Shown here in pieces: positions 1 to 6,991 of a DNA stretch of 9,726 nt. The stretch lies in NCBI GenBank assembly GCA_002409525.1, contig DHNM01000028.1:49526-59251 (forward strand), given 5' to 3'. The notes beneath the pieces were generated by a model, which worked only from the letters and a program-made list of their open reading frames with translations, searched no databases and had not been told where the DNA came from. The position numbers and the translations under genes were made by a program. Source of the stretch: Eubacterium sp. UBA5416. Its GTDB lineage: Bacteria > Bacillota > Clostridia > Lachnospirales > Lachnospiraceae. Each line of letters starts with the position of its first letter. Position 1 is the first letter of the stretch.

Positions 1-3
1 AAA

Positions 4-83
4 AAGCATGACTTTGGGACCCTCAAAAACATGAGAATGGAACCCGAATAGGGTGGAATTCGAAGTTTCATGCTTGCATGAAA
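4..83 (+). promoter_or_regulatory. Possible structured 5' leader RNA
   Basis: This is non-coding sequence upstream of the membrane-protein gene and can fold in two competing ways. In one fold AAGCATGA (4-11) pairs with TCATGCTT (68-75), and after a two-base bulge 12-16 pairs with 61-65. That closes a junction holding two small hairpins: CTCA/TGAG (22-25 with 32-35) and ACCC/GGGT (42-45 with 51-54). In the other fold TTTCATG (66-72) pairs with CATGAAA (77-83) around a CTTG loop, which breaks the first helix. Mutually exclusive helices are typical of leader regulators, but I do not recognise a known riboswitch core. No T-run follows the second hairpin, and the AGGAG at 106-110 lies outside both folds. 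The window edge may cut off the 5' part. Confidence 0.3.
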
Positions 84-120
84 AAGCATCAACCAATATC
101 CAAATAGGAGACATACGAAT

Positions 121-741
121 ATGAAATATTTAAAACGAATTATAGTTTACGTAGCAGGGATCCTTATCCTGGCGTTGGGAACCGTTCTCTTTACGAGATC
201 ACATCTGGGTGTCAGTGCTATCGTATCAGTTCCATACACCCTCTCACTGGTCAGTCCGATCACACTGGGAATGTGCACAACCATTGTTTACAGCAGCTTT
301 GTGATTATTTCCCTGATTTTATATCGGGAAGTGAAGCTGAAAGTAATCCTGCAGCTGCCATTTTCGTTTATATTTGGTCTGGTGATTGATATGTACAATC
401 ATTTCCTTACCCTGGATCCTTCCAGTATTCCGGGTAGAATCCTTTGCCTTGTACTTGCTGTTGTATTTACTGCGATCGGCATTGCAATGATGGTAAAGGC
501 AGATTTTATTGTGAATCCGCCGGATGGTATCGTACAGGCAATCAGTAAAGTGACCGGGAAGCCATTCGGAACAGCAAAATGGATCTGTGATCTTGCCATG
601 GTTATATTTGCCGCTGTTGTCGGTCTGATTGCAAAGGGGAAAATTGTTGGAATCGGAATTGGAACCATAGTAGCTGTCTTTACGATCGGAAACCTGATTA
701 AACTGATCAATACAAAGATCATGGATAAAATAGAATTATGA
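121..741 (+). CDS. YczE/YitT-type integral membrane protein
   Basis: This is a 206-residue inner-membrane protein of unknown function that resembles the YczE/YyaS/YitT group of small multi-pass proteins. About six hydrophobic helices can be seen, near residues 7-26, 50-68, 76-94, 106-126, 153-171 and 174-195. The two halves look like an internal duplication: a helix ending in a polar stretch with a Gly or Asp-Gly (about 12-40) recurs at about 112-142, and each copy is followed by a Gly-rich turn and another helix. The ATG is chosen because AGGAG (106-110) sits 10 bases upstream. It is transcribed alone: a leader of unclear structure precedes it and a terminator directly follows its TGA stop. 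Family members are often guessed to be transporters, but no substrate can be read from the sequence. Confidence 0.85.
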   Translation: MKYLKRIIVYVAGILILALGTVLFTRSHLGVSAIVSVPYTLSLVSPITLGMCTTIVYSSFVIISLILYREVKLKVILQLPFSFIFGLVIDMYNHFLTLDPSSIPGRILCLVLAVVFTAIGIAMMVKADFIVNPPDGIVQAISKVTGKPFGTAKWICDLAMVIFAAVVGLIAKGKIVGIGIGTIVAVFTIGNLIKLINTKIMDKIEL

Positions 742-746
742 TAAAC

Positions 747-789
747 AAGCTCCTGTTGTCCATAAAGTTTGGATAGTGGGAGCTTTTCT
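747..789 (+). terminator. Intrinsic terminator after the membrane-protein gene
   Basis: The left arm AAGCTCCTGTTGTCCA (747-762) pairs along its full 16 bases with 770-785, allowing four G-T pairs, around a seven-base loop (763-769). The right arm runs into TTTT (784-787) and then CT. It begins six bases after the TGA stop of the upstream gene. It isolates that gene from the ABC transporter operon, which must then have its own promoter in 790-875. In that gap I see no convincing -35/-10 pair. TTGATC (809-814) is followed after only 14 bases by TATAGC (829-834), and the motif TATAG occurs three times between 824 and 841. Confidence 0.85.
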
Positions 790-875
790 GCGTGTATTTC
801 GAATAAATTTGATCGTGTGGCGATATAGTATAGCAGTATAGGTTGGACAATACCAAAAAATCAGGAGGTAGCGTT

Positions 876-2741
876 ATGAAAAAGAAAAACATGCGTGCTG
901 TTTCCCTGGTAATGTCAATCGCTGTGGCAGGTTCTTTACTGGCAGGATGCGGTGGCACGCAGGACAAGTCAGAAACAGACGTCAAAGAGGACAGTACAAA
1001 GAGTAGCAGTGTTGGTGCAGGTTCAGACACCTCAGATTCACTTCCAAGGAATGAAACACTTTATTTTTCCGGGCAGCAGTGGGGCACAATCAATGATTAT
1101 AATCCGCTGTCAGCGAATTCCAACAATGCTATGGGTATTATGCAGGGAGATATGTCACGTACCCTTATCTATGAGACTCTGTACATGTGGAATCCTCTTA
1201 CGGCGAAGATGTATCCCCTTCTGGCAAAGGAGGATCCACAGTGGAATGATGCGAAGAATGAAATAACGGTAACTTTAAATCCGGATGCGAAGTGGTCGGA
1301 CGGGACACCGGTGACCGCGGAAGATGTTGCTTATACATATGAGTTTCACACCAAATACGAATCCCCGACTGGCGTGGACATGAAAAAATATATTGATGAT
1401 GTGAAGGCTAAAGATAATTCAACGGTTGTCTTTACAGCCACCAGGGGCGATGATGGTGCAGCTTTAAATCCCCTTCTTGTGGAATCATTTTTTCCAAAGC
1501 TGTATATTATGCAAAAGTCATATATGCAGTCGATTGAAAAGAAAGATAACAATGATGCTGAGACTATAAAGACGGATCCGATGGATGATCTGGTTGCATC
1601 AGGACCTTATAAGCCCTATATTGACAATGATCAGAAGGTTGTATTTATACGTGATGAGAACTACTGGGGTCAGGCGGATTCCCTGTGGGGAAAACTTCCG
1701 GTTCCGAAATATATCGCTCATACGATCTTTAAAGACAATTCTGCAAGTCTGACGGCGATGCAGAAAGGTGAGGTCGATGTAGCACAGTCTTTTATCACAG
1801 ATGTTCAGGATCTATGGCTGGAGCAGGATCTTCCGATTTCTACCTATATGGATGAGCCTCCTTATGGAATATGCCTTGTGATGCCAACGATGTTTTTTAA
1901 TACAAAAAAAGCGGGACTTGACCAGAAGGCCGTTCGGAAGGCAATTGCGATGTCCATAGATTATAACCAGATTATTTCCTCTGCCATGTCCGGCCAGTCA
2001 CCGTCCTTTGAGGATGTGCCACGTTCGGTTATGAATCCAACGGATGCTGAACAGGCAATGGTAGATCAGGATGCATTAAAAGAGTATCAATGGGATAACG
2101 CTGATCTGGACGGGGCCAATGCCCTTCTCGATGAAGCGGGAATTGTAGATTCCGACGGGGATGGAATTCGTGAGTATCAGGGTGAGAATCTTTCCTATAA
2201 AGCCGAGTGTCCCTCCGGATGGTCAGACTGGAATGCATCTCTAGAGATTGTAGCGGCTGCCGGGAAAAAGATTGGAATTGATATTGAGACATACTTTCCG
2301 GAAGCAAGTCAGTATACAGATGATTACACCACCGGTAAATTTGATATCACAATGCAGAATTCCTCGGGATCCTCAGTGGCGAATCCTTATCAGAGGTGTA
2401 TGTTTTTCTTAAGTTCAGAGTATAACGACCTTGATGTAAATTTCAGCGGTAACTTTGGCTCTTTTAAGAGTGATCAGGCAGATGAAATTTTAAATAAAAT
2501 TCCCGCCGAGACGGATGAAGCAAAGCTGAAAGAGTATTACACAGAGCTATCCCGGATTATGCTCGATGAATGCCCCTGTGTTCCTTTGATGTACAGACCA
2601 CAGCTGTTTCACGTTGTGAATGAATCTGTCTGGACCGGATATCCGCAGGCAGATGACGGAACGGATATTCCACCGAGTGACTGTACCGATGGATACGGAA
2701 TTGCAGCGCTTTATAATCTTACGCTGACTGACGAACAGTGA
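876..2741 (+). CDS. ABC importer family-5 substrate-binding lipoprotein
   Basis: This extracellular solute-binding protein of the Dpp/Opp family (SBP_bac_5) is anchored to the outer face of the membrane by lipidation. It captures the ligand for the permeases encoded just downstream. The 621-residue product starts with a lysine-rich n-region, a hydrophobic core and the lipobox LLAGC with Cys at residue 25. A Ser/Asp/Lys-rich linker (about 26-58) follows, then the mature fold. Family marks include WSDGTPVTAEDV near 140-151, the YWG motif near 263, a Lys-Ala-Val-Arg-Lys-Ala-Ile stretch near 351-357, and LLDEAG with a DSDGDG turn at 417-430. The ATG at 876 is preferred because AGGAGG (863-868) lies seven bases upstream and the signal peptide begins there; a TTG 33 bases upstream lacks such support. 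The protein is longer than typical peptide-binding members (about 540), and some long members bind oligosaccharides, so the ligand stays open. Confidence 0.93.
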   Translation: MKKKNMRAVSLVMSIAVAGSLLAGCGGTQDKSETDVKEDSTKSSSVGAGSDTSDSLPRNETLYFSGQQWGTINDYNPLSANSNNAMGIMQGDMSRTLIYETLYMWNPLTAKMYPLLAKEDPQWNDAKNEITVTLNPDAKWSDGTPVTAEDVAYTYEFHTKYESPTGVDMKKYIDDVKAKDNSTVVFTATRGDDGAALNPLLVESFFPKLYIMQKSYMQSIEKKDNNDAETIKTDPMDDLVASGPYKPYIDNDQKVVFIRDENYWGQADSLWGKLPVPKYIAHTIFKDNSASLTAMQKGEVDVAQSFITDVQDLWLEQDLPISTYMDEPPYGICLVMPTMFFNTKKAGLDQKAVRKAIAMSIDYNQIISSAMSGQSPSFEDVPRSVMNPTDAEQAMVDQDALKEYQWDNADLDGANALLDEAGIVDSDGDGIREYQGENLSYKAECPSGWSDWNASLEIVAAAGKKIGIDIETYFPEASQYTDDYTTGKFDITMQNSSGSSVANPYQRCMFFLSSEYNDLDVNFSGNFGSFKSDQADEILNKIPAETDEAKLKEYYTELSRIMLDECPCVPLMYRPQLFHVVNESVWTGYPQADDGTDIPPSDCTDGYGIAALYNLTLTDEQ

Positions 2742-2755
2742 CAATACAATGAGAA

Positions 2756-2785
2756 GACCGGGGCATATCTGGCCCCGGTCGTTTT
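2756..2785 (+). terminator. Intercistronic hairpin, likely partial terminator
   Basis: GACCGGGGC (2756-2764) and GCCCCGGTC (2772-2780) form a perfect nine-pair GC-rich stem with a seven-base loop, followed by GTTTT. It lies between the binding-protein stop and the first permease gene, in a 62-bp gap. The short T-run and the lack of a visible promoter behind it suggest partial read-through or 3'-end protection of the upstream message. Both are common ways of making more binding protein than permease. Confidence 0.75.
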
Positions 2786-2803
2786 CAGACAGGGGGATGT
2801 GGC

Positions 2804-3811
2804 ATGAAAGGATATAAAAAGTATTATGGTCAGAAGATTCTGTGGTATCTTCTGACACTGGTATTCGCAGTGGGGCTGAACTTTGTACTGCCCAGGCTAA
2901 TGCCGGGCGATCCGGTTTCCGCGATAGCAGGGAAATCGGTAAGCGGAATGACGGATGCGACTGCGATTGAAAAAGTATATGAAGATTATTCGAATAAGTT
3001 TGGGATCAATAAACCAATGTATGTGCAGTTTTTTACATGGCTGAAAAATGCAGCTCACGGGGATTTTGGTGTTTCCTTCAGCCAGTATCCGAGATCAGTT
3101 GCCGACATCGTCTCCAGTTCTGTGTGGTGGACCATTTGTCTGCAGCTCCCTGCTATTTTAGTCGGATGGATTCTCGGCAATGTTCTCGGGGCGGTTTCCG
3201 CCTATAAAAAAGGGGTCTTTGACAAAGCAATTCTGCCGGCATTTATGTTTGTCAGCAATGTACCTGCGTTTGGTATGGCGACCATTCTGTTATTTATCTT
3301 TTCTCTGAAGCTTGGAGTGTTCCCGTCAAGCGGGGGGTATGGATTCGACATGATGCCCAGTGCAACATGGGCATTTGTCAAATCGGTTCTGAGTCATTAC
3401 CAGCTTCCGTTCTGGTCGATCGTACTGACGACAATCGGAGGGCAGGCCATCGGAATGCGGTCAATGTCGATCTATGAGCTGAATGCAGACTATGTGAAGT
3501 ACAGCCGTTTCCTGGGAATCAAAGACCGTACGATCGTAAAGTATGTATTCCGCAATGCCATGCTGCCACAGATTACCGGTCTTGCGATGTCCCTTGGAAC
3601 GATGATGGGCGGGGCCCTTGTTGCTGAGATTATATTCAGTTATCCGGGGCTTGGGAGCACAATGCTGCAGGCAGTCAGGGGTCAGGATTATCCTCTGCTG
3701 TCTGCCTGTACGCTGATGATTACGATTATGGTGCTTCTGGCGAATCTCTTTGTAGAACTGATCTACGGAGTGGTTGATCCGAGAGTAAAAGCAAATCAGC
3801 AGGACAGCTAG
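2804..3811 (+). CDS. ABC importer permease, DppB/OppB type
   Basis: This is the first of two transmembrane subunits that form the translocation pore of the family-5 importer. Its 335 residues match the usual B-type permease length. Visible features are an N-terminal membrane helix (about 11-30), the RLMPGDP motif after it (31-37), and an external segment to about residue 105. Further helices follow near 110-132, 145-168, 203-216, 257-277 and 300-322. The cytoplasmic EAA loop (about 225-256, with the conserved Gly at 238 and a final LP) docks on an ATPase. The end carries the typical SYPGLG (279-284) and a VDPRVK tail. The start is supported by AGGGGG (2791-2796). It follows the intercistronic hairpin and is five bases from the next permease reading frame, so the two are co-translated. 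Confidence 0.93.
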   Translation: MKGYKKYYGQKILWYLLTLVFAVGLNFVLPRLMPGDPVSAIAGKSVSGMTDATAIEKVYEDYSNKFGINKPMYVQFFTWLKNAAHGDFGVSFSQYPRSVADIVSSSVWWTICLQLPAILVGWILGNVLGAVSAYKKGVFDKAILPAFMFVSNVPAFGMATILLFIFSLKLGVFPSSGGYGFDMMPSATWAFVKSVLSHYQLPFWSIVLTTIGGQAIGMRSMSIYELNADYVKYSRFLGIKDRTIVKYVFRNAMLPQITGLAMSLGTMMGGALVAEIIFSYPGLGSTMLQAVRGQDYPLLSACTLMITIMVLLANLFVELIYGVVDPRVKANQQDS

Positions 3812-3825
3812 GGGGGATGCAGTTT

Positions 3826-5079
3826 ATGAAAAATATGATAAAACAAGTCTTTCATTCGGGAAAGTTTGTGACAGGGTTTGTGATCTTTGTCCTGATTCTG
3901 CTGACGATCTTATTCTACCCGCTTCTGGTGAGCAGAGATCCTCTCGAGATGATGGGAAAGGGAAACTTCTTTAAACCCGGAACTTATGTATCGAAAGCCG
4001 AGGTGGCCGGGGCGGATAATGACTATGAACTGAATGTGAATACATCTGCGGCGCGTGTGGAGAGCAGACTCGACAATGAAACCCGTGCGGCGATCGCCGG
4101 ATGGCTGGAAAAATACGGAAAGGTGAAGAGCTCCGACGTGAATGTTTCCGATGGGGAAGGGCTTCTGAAGCTGTGGAAAAAGTACTATGATCCCAAGGTG
4201 AAACAAAAAGGGATGACGGCAGCGAAAAGCAAGAAATATCAGCGTCTGGACAAAGAGATCAGTGGTATTTTGGACAGCAATCCTCTCGTGCTTGCAGAGA
4301 AAAACAACGAAACCGGAGATTATGAAAATGAGAAGGAACTCAGTGAGAAGAAGTTTGTCAATGAGAAAGACATTTCCAATAAACAGACGTTTCTGCTGGG
4401 GACCGATAATTTCGGACGTGATGTGCTGACGGAGCTGGTATCCGCTACAGGTTCGTCACTGAAAATCGGATTGGTAGCCGGTGTGATTGCAACGGTGATC
4501 GGTCTGATCCTCGGACTTCTGGCCGGTTATCTGGGAGGTATTGCGGATAACCTGATTATGTTTGTGACGAACCTGTTCACGGTGATTCCATCGTTTGTGC
4601 TCTTAATTCTGATATCCTACAGTGTGGGGCAGTCGCAGAGAGGGATCATGATGGTGGCGGTCCTGATCGGATGTACTTCGTGGCCGTGGACAACCCGCTC
4701 TGTCCGGTCCCAGGTGATCTCACTTCGAAACAGAGACCATGTAAATCTGTCAAAACTTTCCGGGCATAGTCTGTTCCGGATTATTCTGACCGATATTCTG
4801 CCATATGTTGCATCCTATGTGGTGATGGCGTTCATCCTGCAGATTTCTTCCGGAATTCTCTCGGAGGCACAGCTTTCGATGATCGGACTCGGTCCGGCGA
4901 CGACAAAGACTGCAACCCTTGGACTGATGATGAACTGGGCTACGATGTATTCAGCGCATCTGAATGGATCCTGGTGGGCTTATTTTCCTGTTGTCCTGAC
5001 AATTGCACTGATATCATTTTCCTTAAATCTGATGAATACCGGTCTGGATCAGGTGTTCAATCCAGAGTTGAGAGACTAG
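3826..5079 (+). CDS. ABC importer permease, DppC/OppC type, with long external insert
   Basis: This is the second pore-forming subunit. The ATG at 3826 is chosen over one at 3817 because the G-rich ribosome binding site (3810-3816) touches the earlier codon but lies nine bases from this one; the product is then 417 residues. The first helix is at about 14-34. A hydrophilic, lysine- and glutamate-rich stretch of about 150 residues follows before the family motif GTDNFGRD (192-199), where ordinary C-type permeases have only about 40-50. The membrane domain runs from about 213 to 402, with an EAA-like loop at about 302-326. Its start reads Asn-Leu-Ser rather than Glu-Ala-Ala, but it keeps the Ser-Gly and the LP end. 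The insert should lie outside the membrane, near the docking site for the binding protein. Confidence 0.92.
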   Translation: MKNMIKQVFHSGKFVTGFVIFVLILLTILFYPLLVSRDPLEMMGKGNFFKPGTYVSKAEVAGADNDYELNVNTSAARVESRLDNETRAAIAGWLEKYGKVKSSDVNVSDGEGLLKLWKKYYDPKVKQKGMTAAKSKKYQRLDKEISGILDSNPLVLAEKNNETGDYENEKELSEKKFVNEKDISNKQTFLLGTDNFGRDVLTELVSATGSSLKIGLVAGVIATVIGLILGLLAGYLGGIADNLIMFVTNLFTVIPSFVLLILISYSVGQSQRGIMMVAVLIGCTSWPWTTRSVRSQVISLRNRDHVNLSKLSGHSLFRIILTDILPYVASYVVMAFILQISSGILSEAQLSMIGLGPATTKTATLGLMMNWATMYSAHLNGSWWAYFPVVLTIALISFSLNLMNTGLDQVFNPELRD

Positions 5080-5092
5080 GAGGCGTGAAGTT

Positions 5093-6100
5093 ATGGCAGA
5101 GACAATACTGGAAGTAAAGAACCTGAAGACGAAATATGTGACACGTTTCCACGAAAATGTCTATGCGGTGGACGATGTTTCTTTGAAGGTAGAAGAGGGA
5201 AAATCACTGGGAATTGCCGGAGAATCCGGATGTGGAAAGTCGACACTCGCACTGTCGGTGATGGGATATTATTTCGCGCCGCTTCACTATATCAGCGGAG
5301 ACATTATCGTAGACGGAACGAATCTATCCGGAATGAATCCCGACAAGGTGAGAAAAAACATCCTTGGAAATGAGATTGCCTATATCCCGCAGTCTGCGAT
5401 GAATGCACTGAATCCGACGCAGAAAATCATCAGCTTTGTCGAAGATGTCATCCACGCACATGAACCTAAGAAGAGCAAGAAGGATATCTATGATCTCGCA
5501 AGAGAACGATTTGAAGTTCTGGGACTTCCGGAGGATGTCCTGCAGAGGCACGCGGTCGAATTGTCCGGCGGAATGAAGCAGCGGACGGTCATCGCGATAT
5601 CCACGATCCTTTCACCGAAAGTTCTGATTGCGGATGAACCATCCTCCGCACTGGATGTGACTTCGCAGAAACTGGTCATCCGGATGCTGCGTGAGATGAT
5701 GGAGAAGGGGTTTATCAAGTCCATGGTTTTTATTACCCATGAACTTCCGCTTTTGTATAATGTAACGGAGGATATTATGGTGATGTACGCAGGTCAGATT
5801 GTAGAGCATGGATCAGCGAAAGAGATGGTGTTTGATCCGCTTCACCCGTATTCGAAAGGATTAATGGGATCCATCATCGTTCCGGAAGAGGGAATCCGCG
5901 AACACAGACTGACTTCGATTCCCGGAACTCCTCCCAATCTGAAACATCCGCCGGAAGGCTGCCGCTTTGCCGAGCGGTGTGCCTATGTGACGCCGGCCTG
6001 CAGGGGATTCCGCCCCGACATGACGACACTGCCGAATGGTAGACAGTATCGGTGTGTGATGTCCGAGCGCAAGATCAGGGAGGTGTATGACCATGAGTGA
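5093..6100 (+). CDS. ABC importer ATPase, DppD/OppD type
   Basis: This cytoplasmic ATPase subunit drives the importer. Its 335 residues include all nucleotide-binding motifs: Walker A GESGCGKST (43-51), Q-loop Gln100, signature LSGGMKQR (157-164), Walker B VLIADE (177-182), the SALD D-loop and H-loop His216. The C-terminal extension of the oligopeptide family follows and carries four cysteines at 290, 296, 303 and 321, spaced C-x5-C-x6-C-x17-C. In some OppD/DppD proteins this cysteine set binds a [4Fe-4S] cluster; whether it does here is inference. AGGAGG at 5078-5083, nine bases before the ATG, overlaps the stop codon of the permease gene upstream. The end of this gene overlaps the next ATPase gene by eight bases, which points to coupled translation. 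Confidence 0.94.
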   Translation: MAETILEVKNLKTKYVTRFHENVYAVDDVSLKVEEGKSLGIAGESGCGKSTLALSVMGYYFAPLHYISGDIIVDGTNLSGMNPDKVRKNILGNEIAYIPQSAMNALNPTQKIISFVEDVIHAHEPKKSKKDIYDLARERFEVLGLPEDVLQRHAVELSGGMKQRTVIAISTILSPKVLIADEPSSALDVTSQKLVIRMLREMMEKGFIKSMVFITHELPLLYNVTEDIMVMYAGQIVEHGSAKEMVFDPLHPYSKGLMGSIIVPEEGIREHRLTSIPGTPPNLKHPPEGCRFAERCAYVTPACRGFRPDMTTLPNGRQYRCVMSERKIREVYDHE

Positions 6101-6926
6101 AAACAGGAAACCATGTCTTTCCGGTAAGGGCGTAACAAAAGTCTTCGGTGTGGGGGATAAGAAGACCGTTGCTGTGAATCGCGTAGATTTCGACTTTCAT
6201 GAGGGAGAGTTTATCTCGATCGTAGGAGAGTCGGGATCGGGAAAAACGACGCTTTCCAAGATGCTTCTGGGACTGGTCCGTGTGACCGAAGGTGAAATCG
6301 AATATCAGGGGAAACCCAGGGATATAACCAGTGGAAAAAAGAAGAAAAAATACTGGAGAGGAATTCAGGCGATCTTTCAGGATCCGTTTTCCTCGTATAA
6401 TACATTTAACCGGATCGATTCCGTGCTTCTGGACTGTATTAACATGAGGGGAGAAAAACATCTTCCCTATGAGAAAAAGAGAGCGCTGATGACAGAGGCA
6501 TGCAGCTTTGTAAACCTGAAATTTGAAGAGCTCACCAATAAATATCCCTTTGAGCTTTCCGGCGGTCAGATGCAGAGACTGATGATTGCACGTATCTTTT
6601 TGCTGAAACCGAGGATACTTCTGGCCGATGAGCCGACATCGATGATCGATGCCTGTTCCAGAGCGACGATTCTGGATATGCTGTTAAAGCTGAGGGAAGA
6701 GACTCACATGACAATCATCTTTATCACACACGATATCGGGCTGGCGTATTACGTATCGGATACGGTTTATATCATGGAAAAAGGGAAATTTGTCGAGTCT
6801 GGAACAGCCGATCAGGTGATTCTGCATCCGGAGGCGGATTATACGAAGAGGCTGATTGCAGATGTTCCAAAAATTTATGAAGAATGGGATCTGTCAATAA
6901 CAGGCGTATACAATTTACAATCGTGA
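6093..6926 (+). CDS. ABC importer ATPase, DppF/OppF type
   Basis: This is the second ATPase of the heterodimeric motor. Two in-frame ATGs (6087 and 6093) are possible. GGGAGG (6078-6083) is only three bases from the first and nine from the second, so 6093 is chosen, giving 277 residues. Motifs are Walker A GESGSGKTT (46-54), Q-loop Gln96 in FQDPFSSYN, signature LSGGQMQR (155-162), Walker B ILLADE (175-180) and His213 in ITHD. The D-loop reads MIDA instead of the usual ALDV-like form. The protein is shorter than most F-type ATPases (about 310-330) and lacks the cysteine-bearing C-terminal extension, so only its partner could carry a metal cluster. A run of lysines sits before the Q-loop (about 82-86). 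No terminator follows. Confidence 0.93.
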   Translation: MSENRKPCLSGKGVTKVFGVGDKKTVAVNRVDFDFHEGEFISIVGESGSGKTTLSKMLLGLVRVTEGEIEYQGKPRDITSGKKKKKYWRGIQAIFQDPFSSYNTFNRIDSVLLDCINMRGEKHLPYEKKRALMTEACSFVNLKFEELTNKYPFELSGGQMQRLMIARIFLLKPRILLADEPTSMIDACSRATILDMLLKLREETHMTIIFITHDIGLAYYVSDTVYIMEKGKFVESGTADQVILHPEADYTKRLIADVPKIYEEWDLSITGVYNLQS

Positions 6927-6942
6927 GATACAATGATACCAT
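6914..6942 (+). promoter_or_regulatory. Weak candidate promoter for the TetR gene
   Basis: TTTACA (6914-6919) and TACCAT (6937-6942) are 17 bases apart and match five and four of six bases of the standard -35 and -10 elements. They overlap the end of the ATPase gene. The match is modest and may be chance in AT-rich DNA, but it would let the regulator be made independently of the transporter. Confidence 0.25.
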
Positions 6943-6947
6943 AGAAT

Positions 6948-6961
6948 GCAGAAACTTCTGC
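6948..6961. promoter_or_regulatory. GCAGAA-AC-TTCTGC palindrome, possible operator
   Basis: Two perfect six-base arms flank a two-base centre in the 65-bp gap between the last ATPase gene and the TetR gene. The site lies just after the weak -10 candidate, where an autoregulating TetR dimer could bind. I did not notice another copy elsewhere in the window, so it cannot yet be tied to this regulator. As RNA it would be a small six-pair hairpin before the ribosome binding site. Confidence 0.3.
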
Positions 6962-6991
6962 GACTATATTAAAAGGAGCCATGAAACACAA

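Noticed and set aside
50..63. AGGGTGG followed by AATTCGA resembles the start of a T-box antiterminator sequence.
   Set aside because: Only the first seven bases plus one or two later positions match; the ACCGCG part is missing, no terminator with a T-run follows, and the downstream gene is not an amino-acid gene. The upstream part is outside the window, so it cannot be fully excluded.
819..834. GG...GC pair before the transporter operon as a sigma-54 promoter.
   Set aside because: The GG and GC are 12 bases apart instead of the required 10, and the surrounding consensus is absent.
719..1030. Minus-strand frames over 719-1030 and other opposite-strand frames across the transporter genes.
   Set aside because: They mirror clear coding genes or a terminator, have no ribosome binding sites and show no protein-family features.
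6884..6991. N-terminal extension of the TetR frame, giving a longer protein.
   Set aside because: The extra 36 residues have no TetR character, overlap the ATPase gene, and the HTH position fits the start at 6992.
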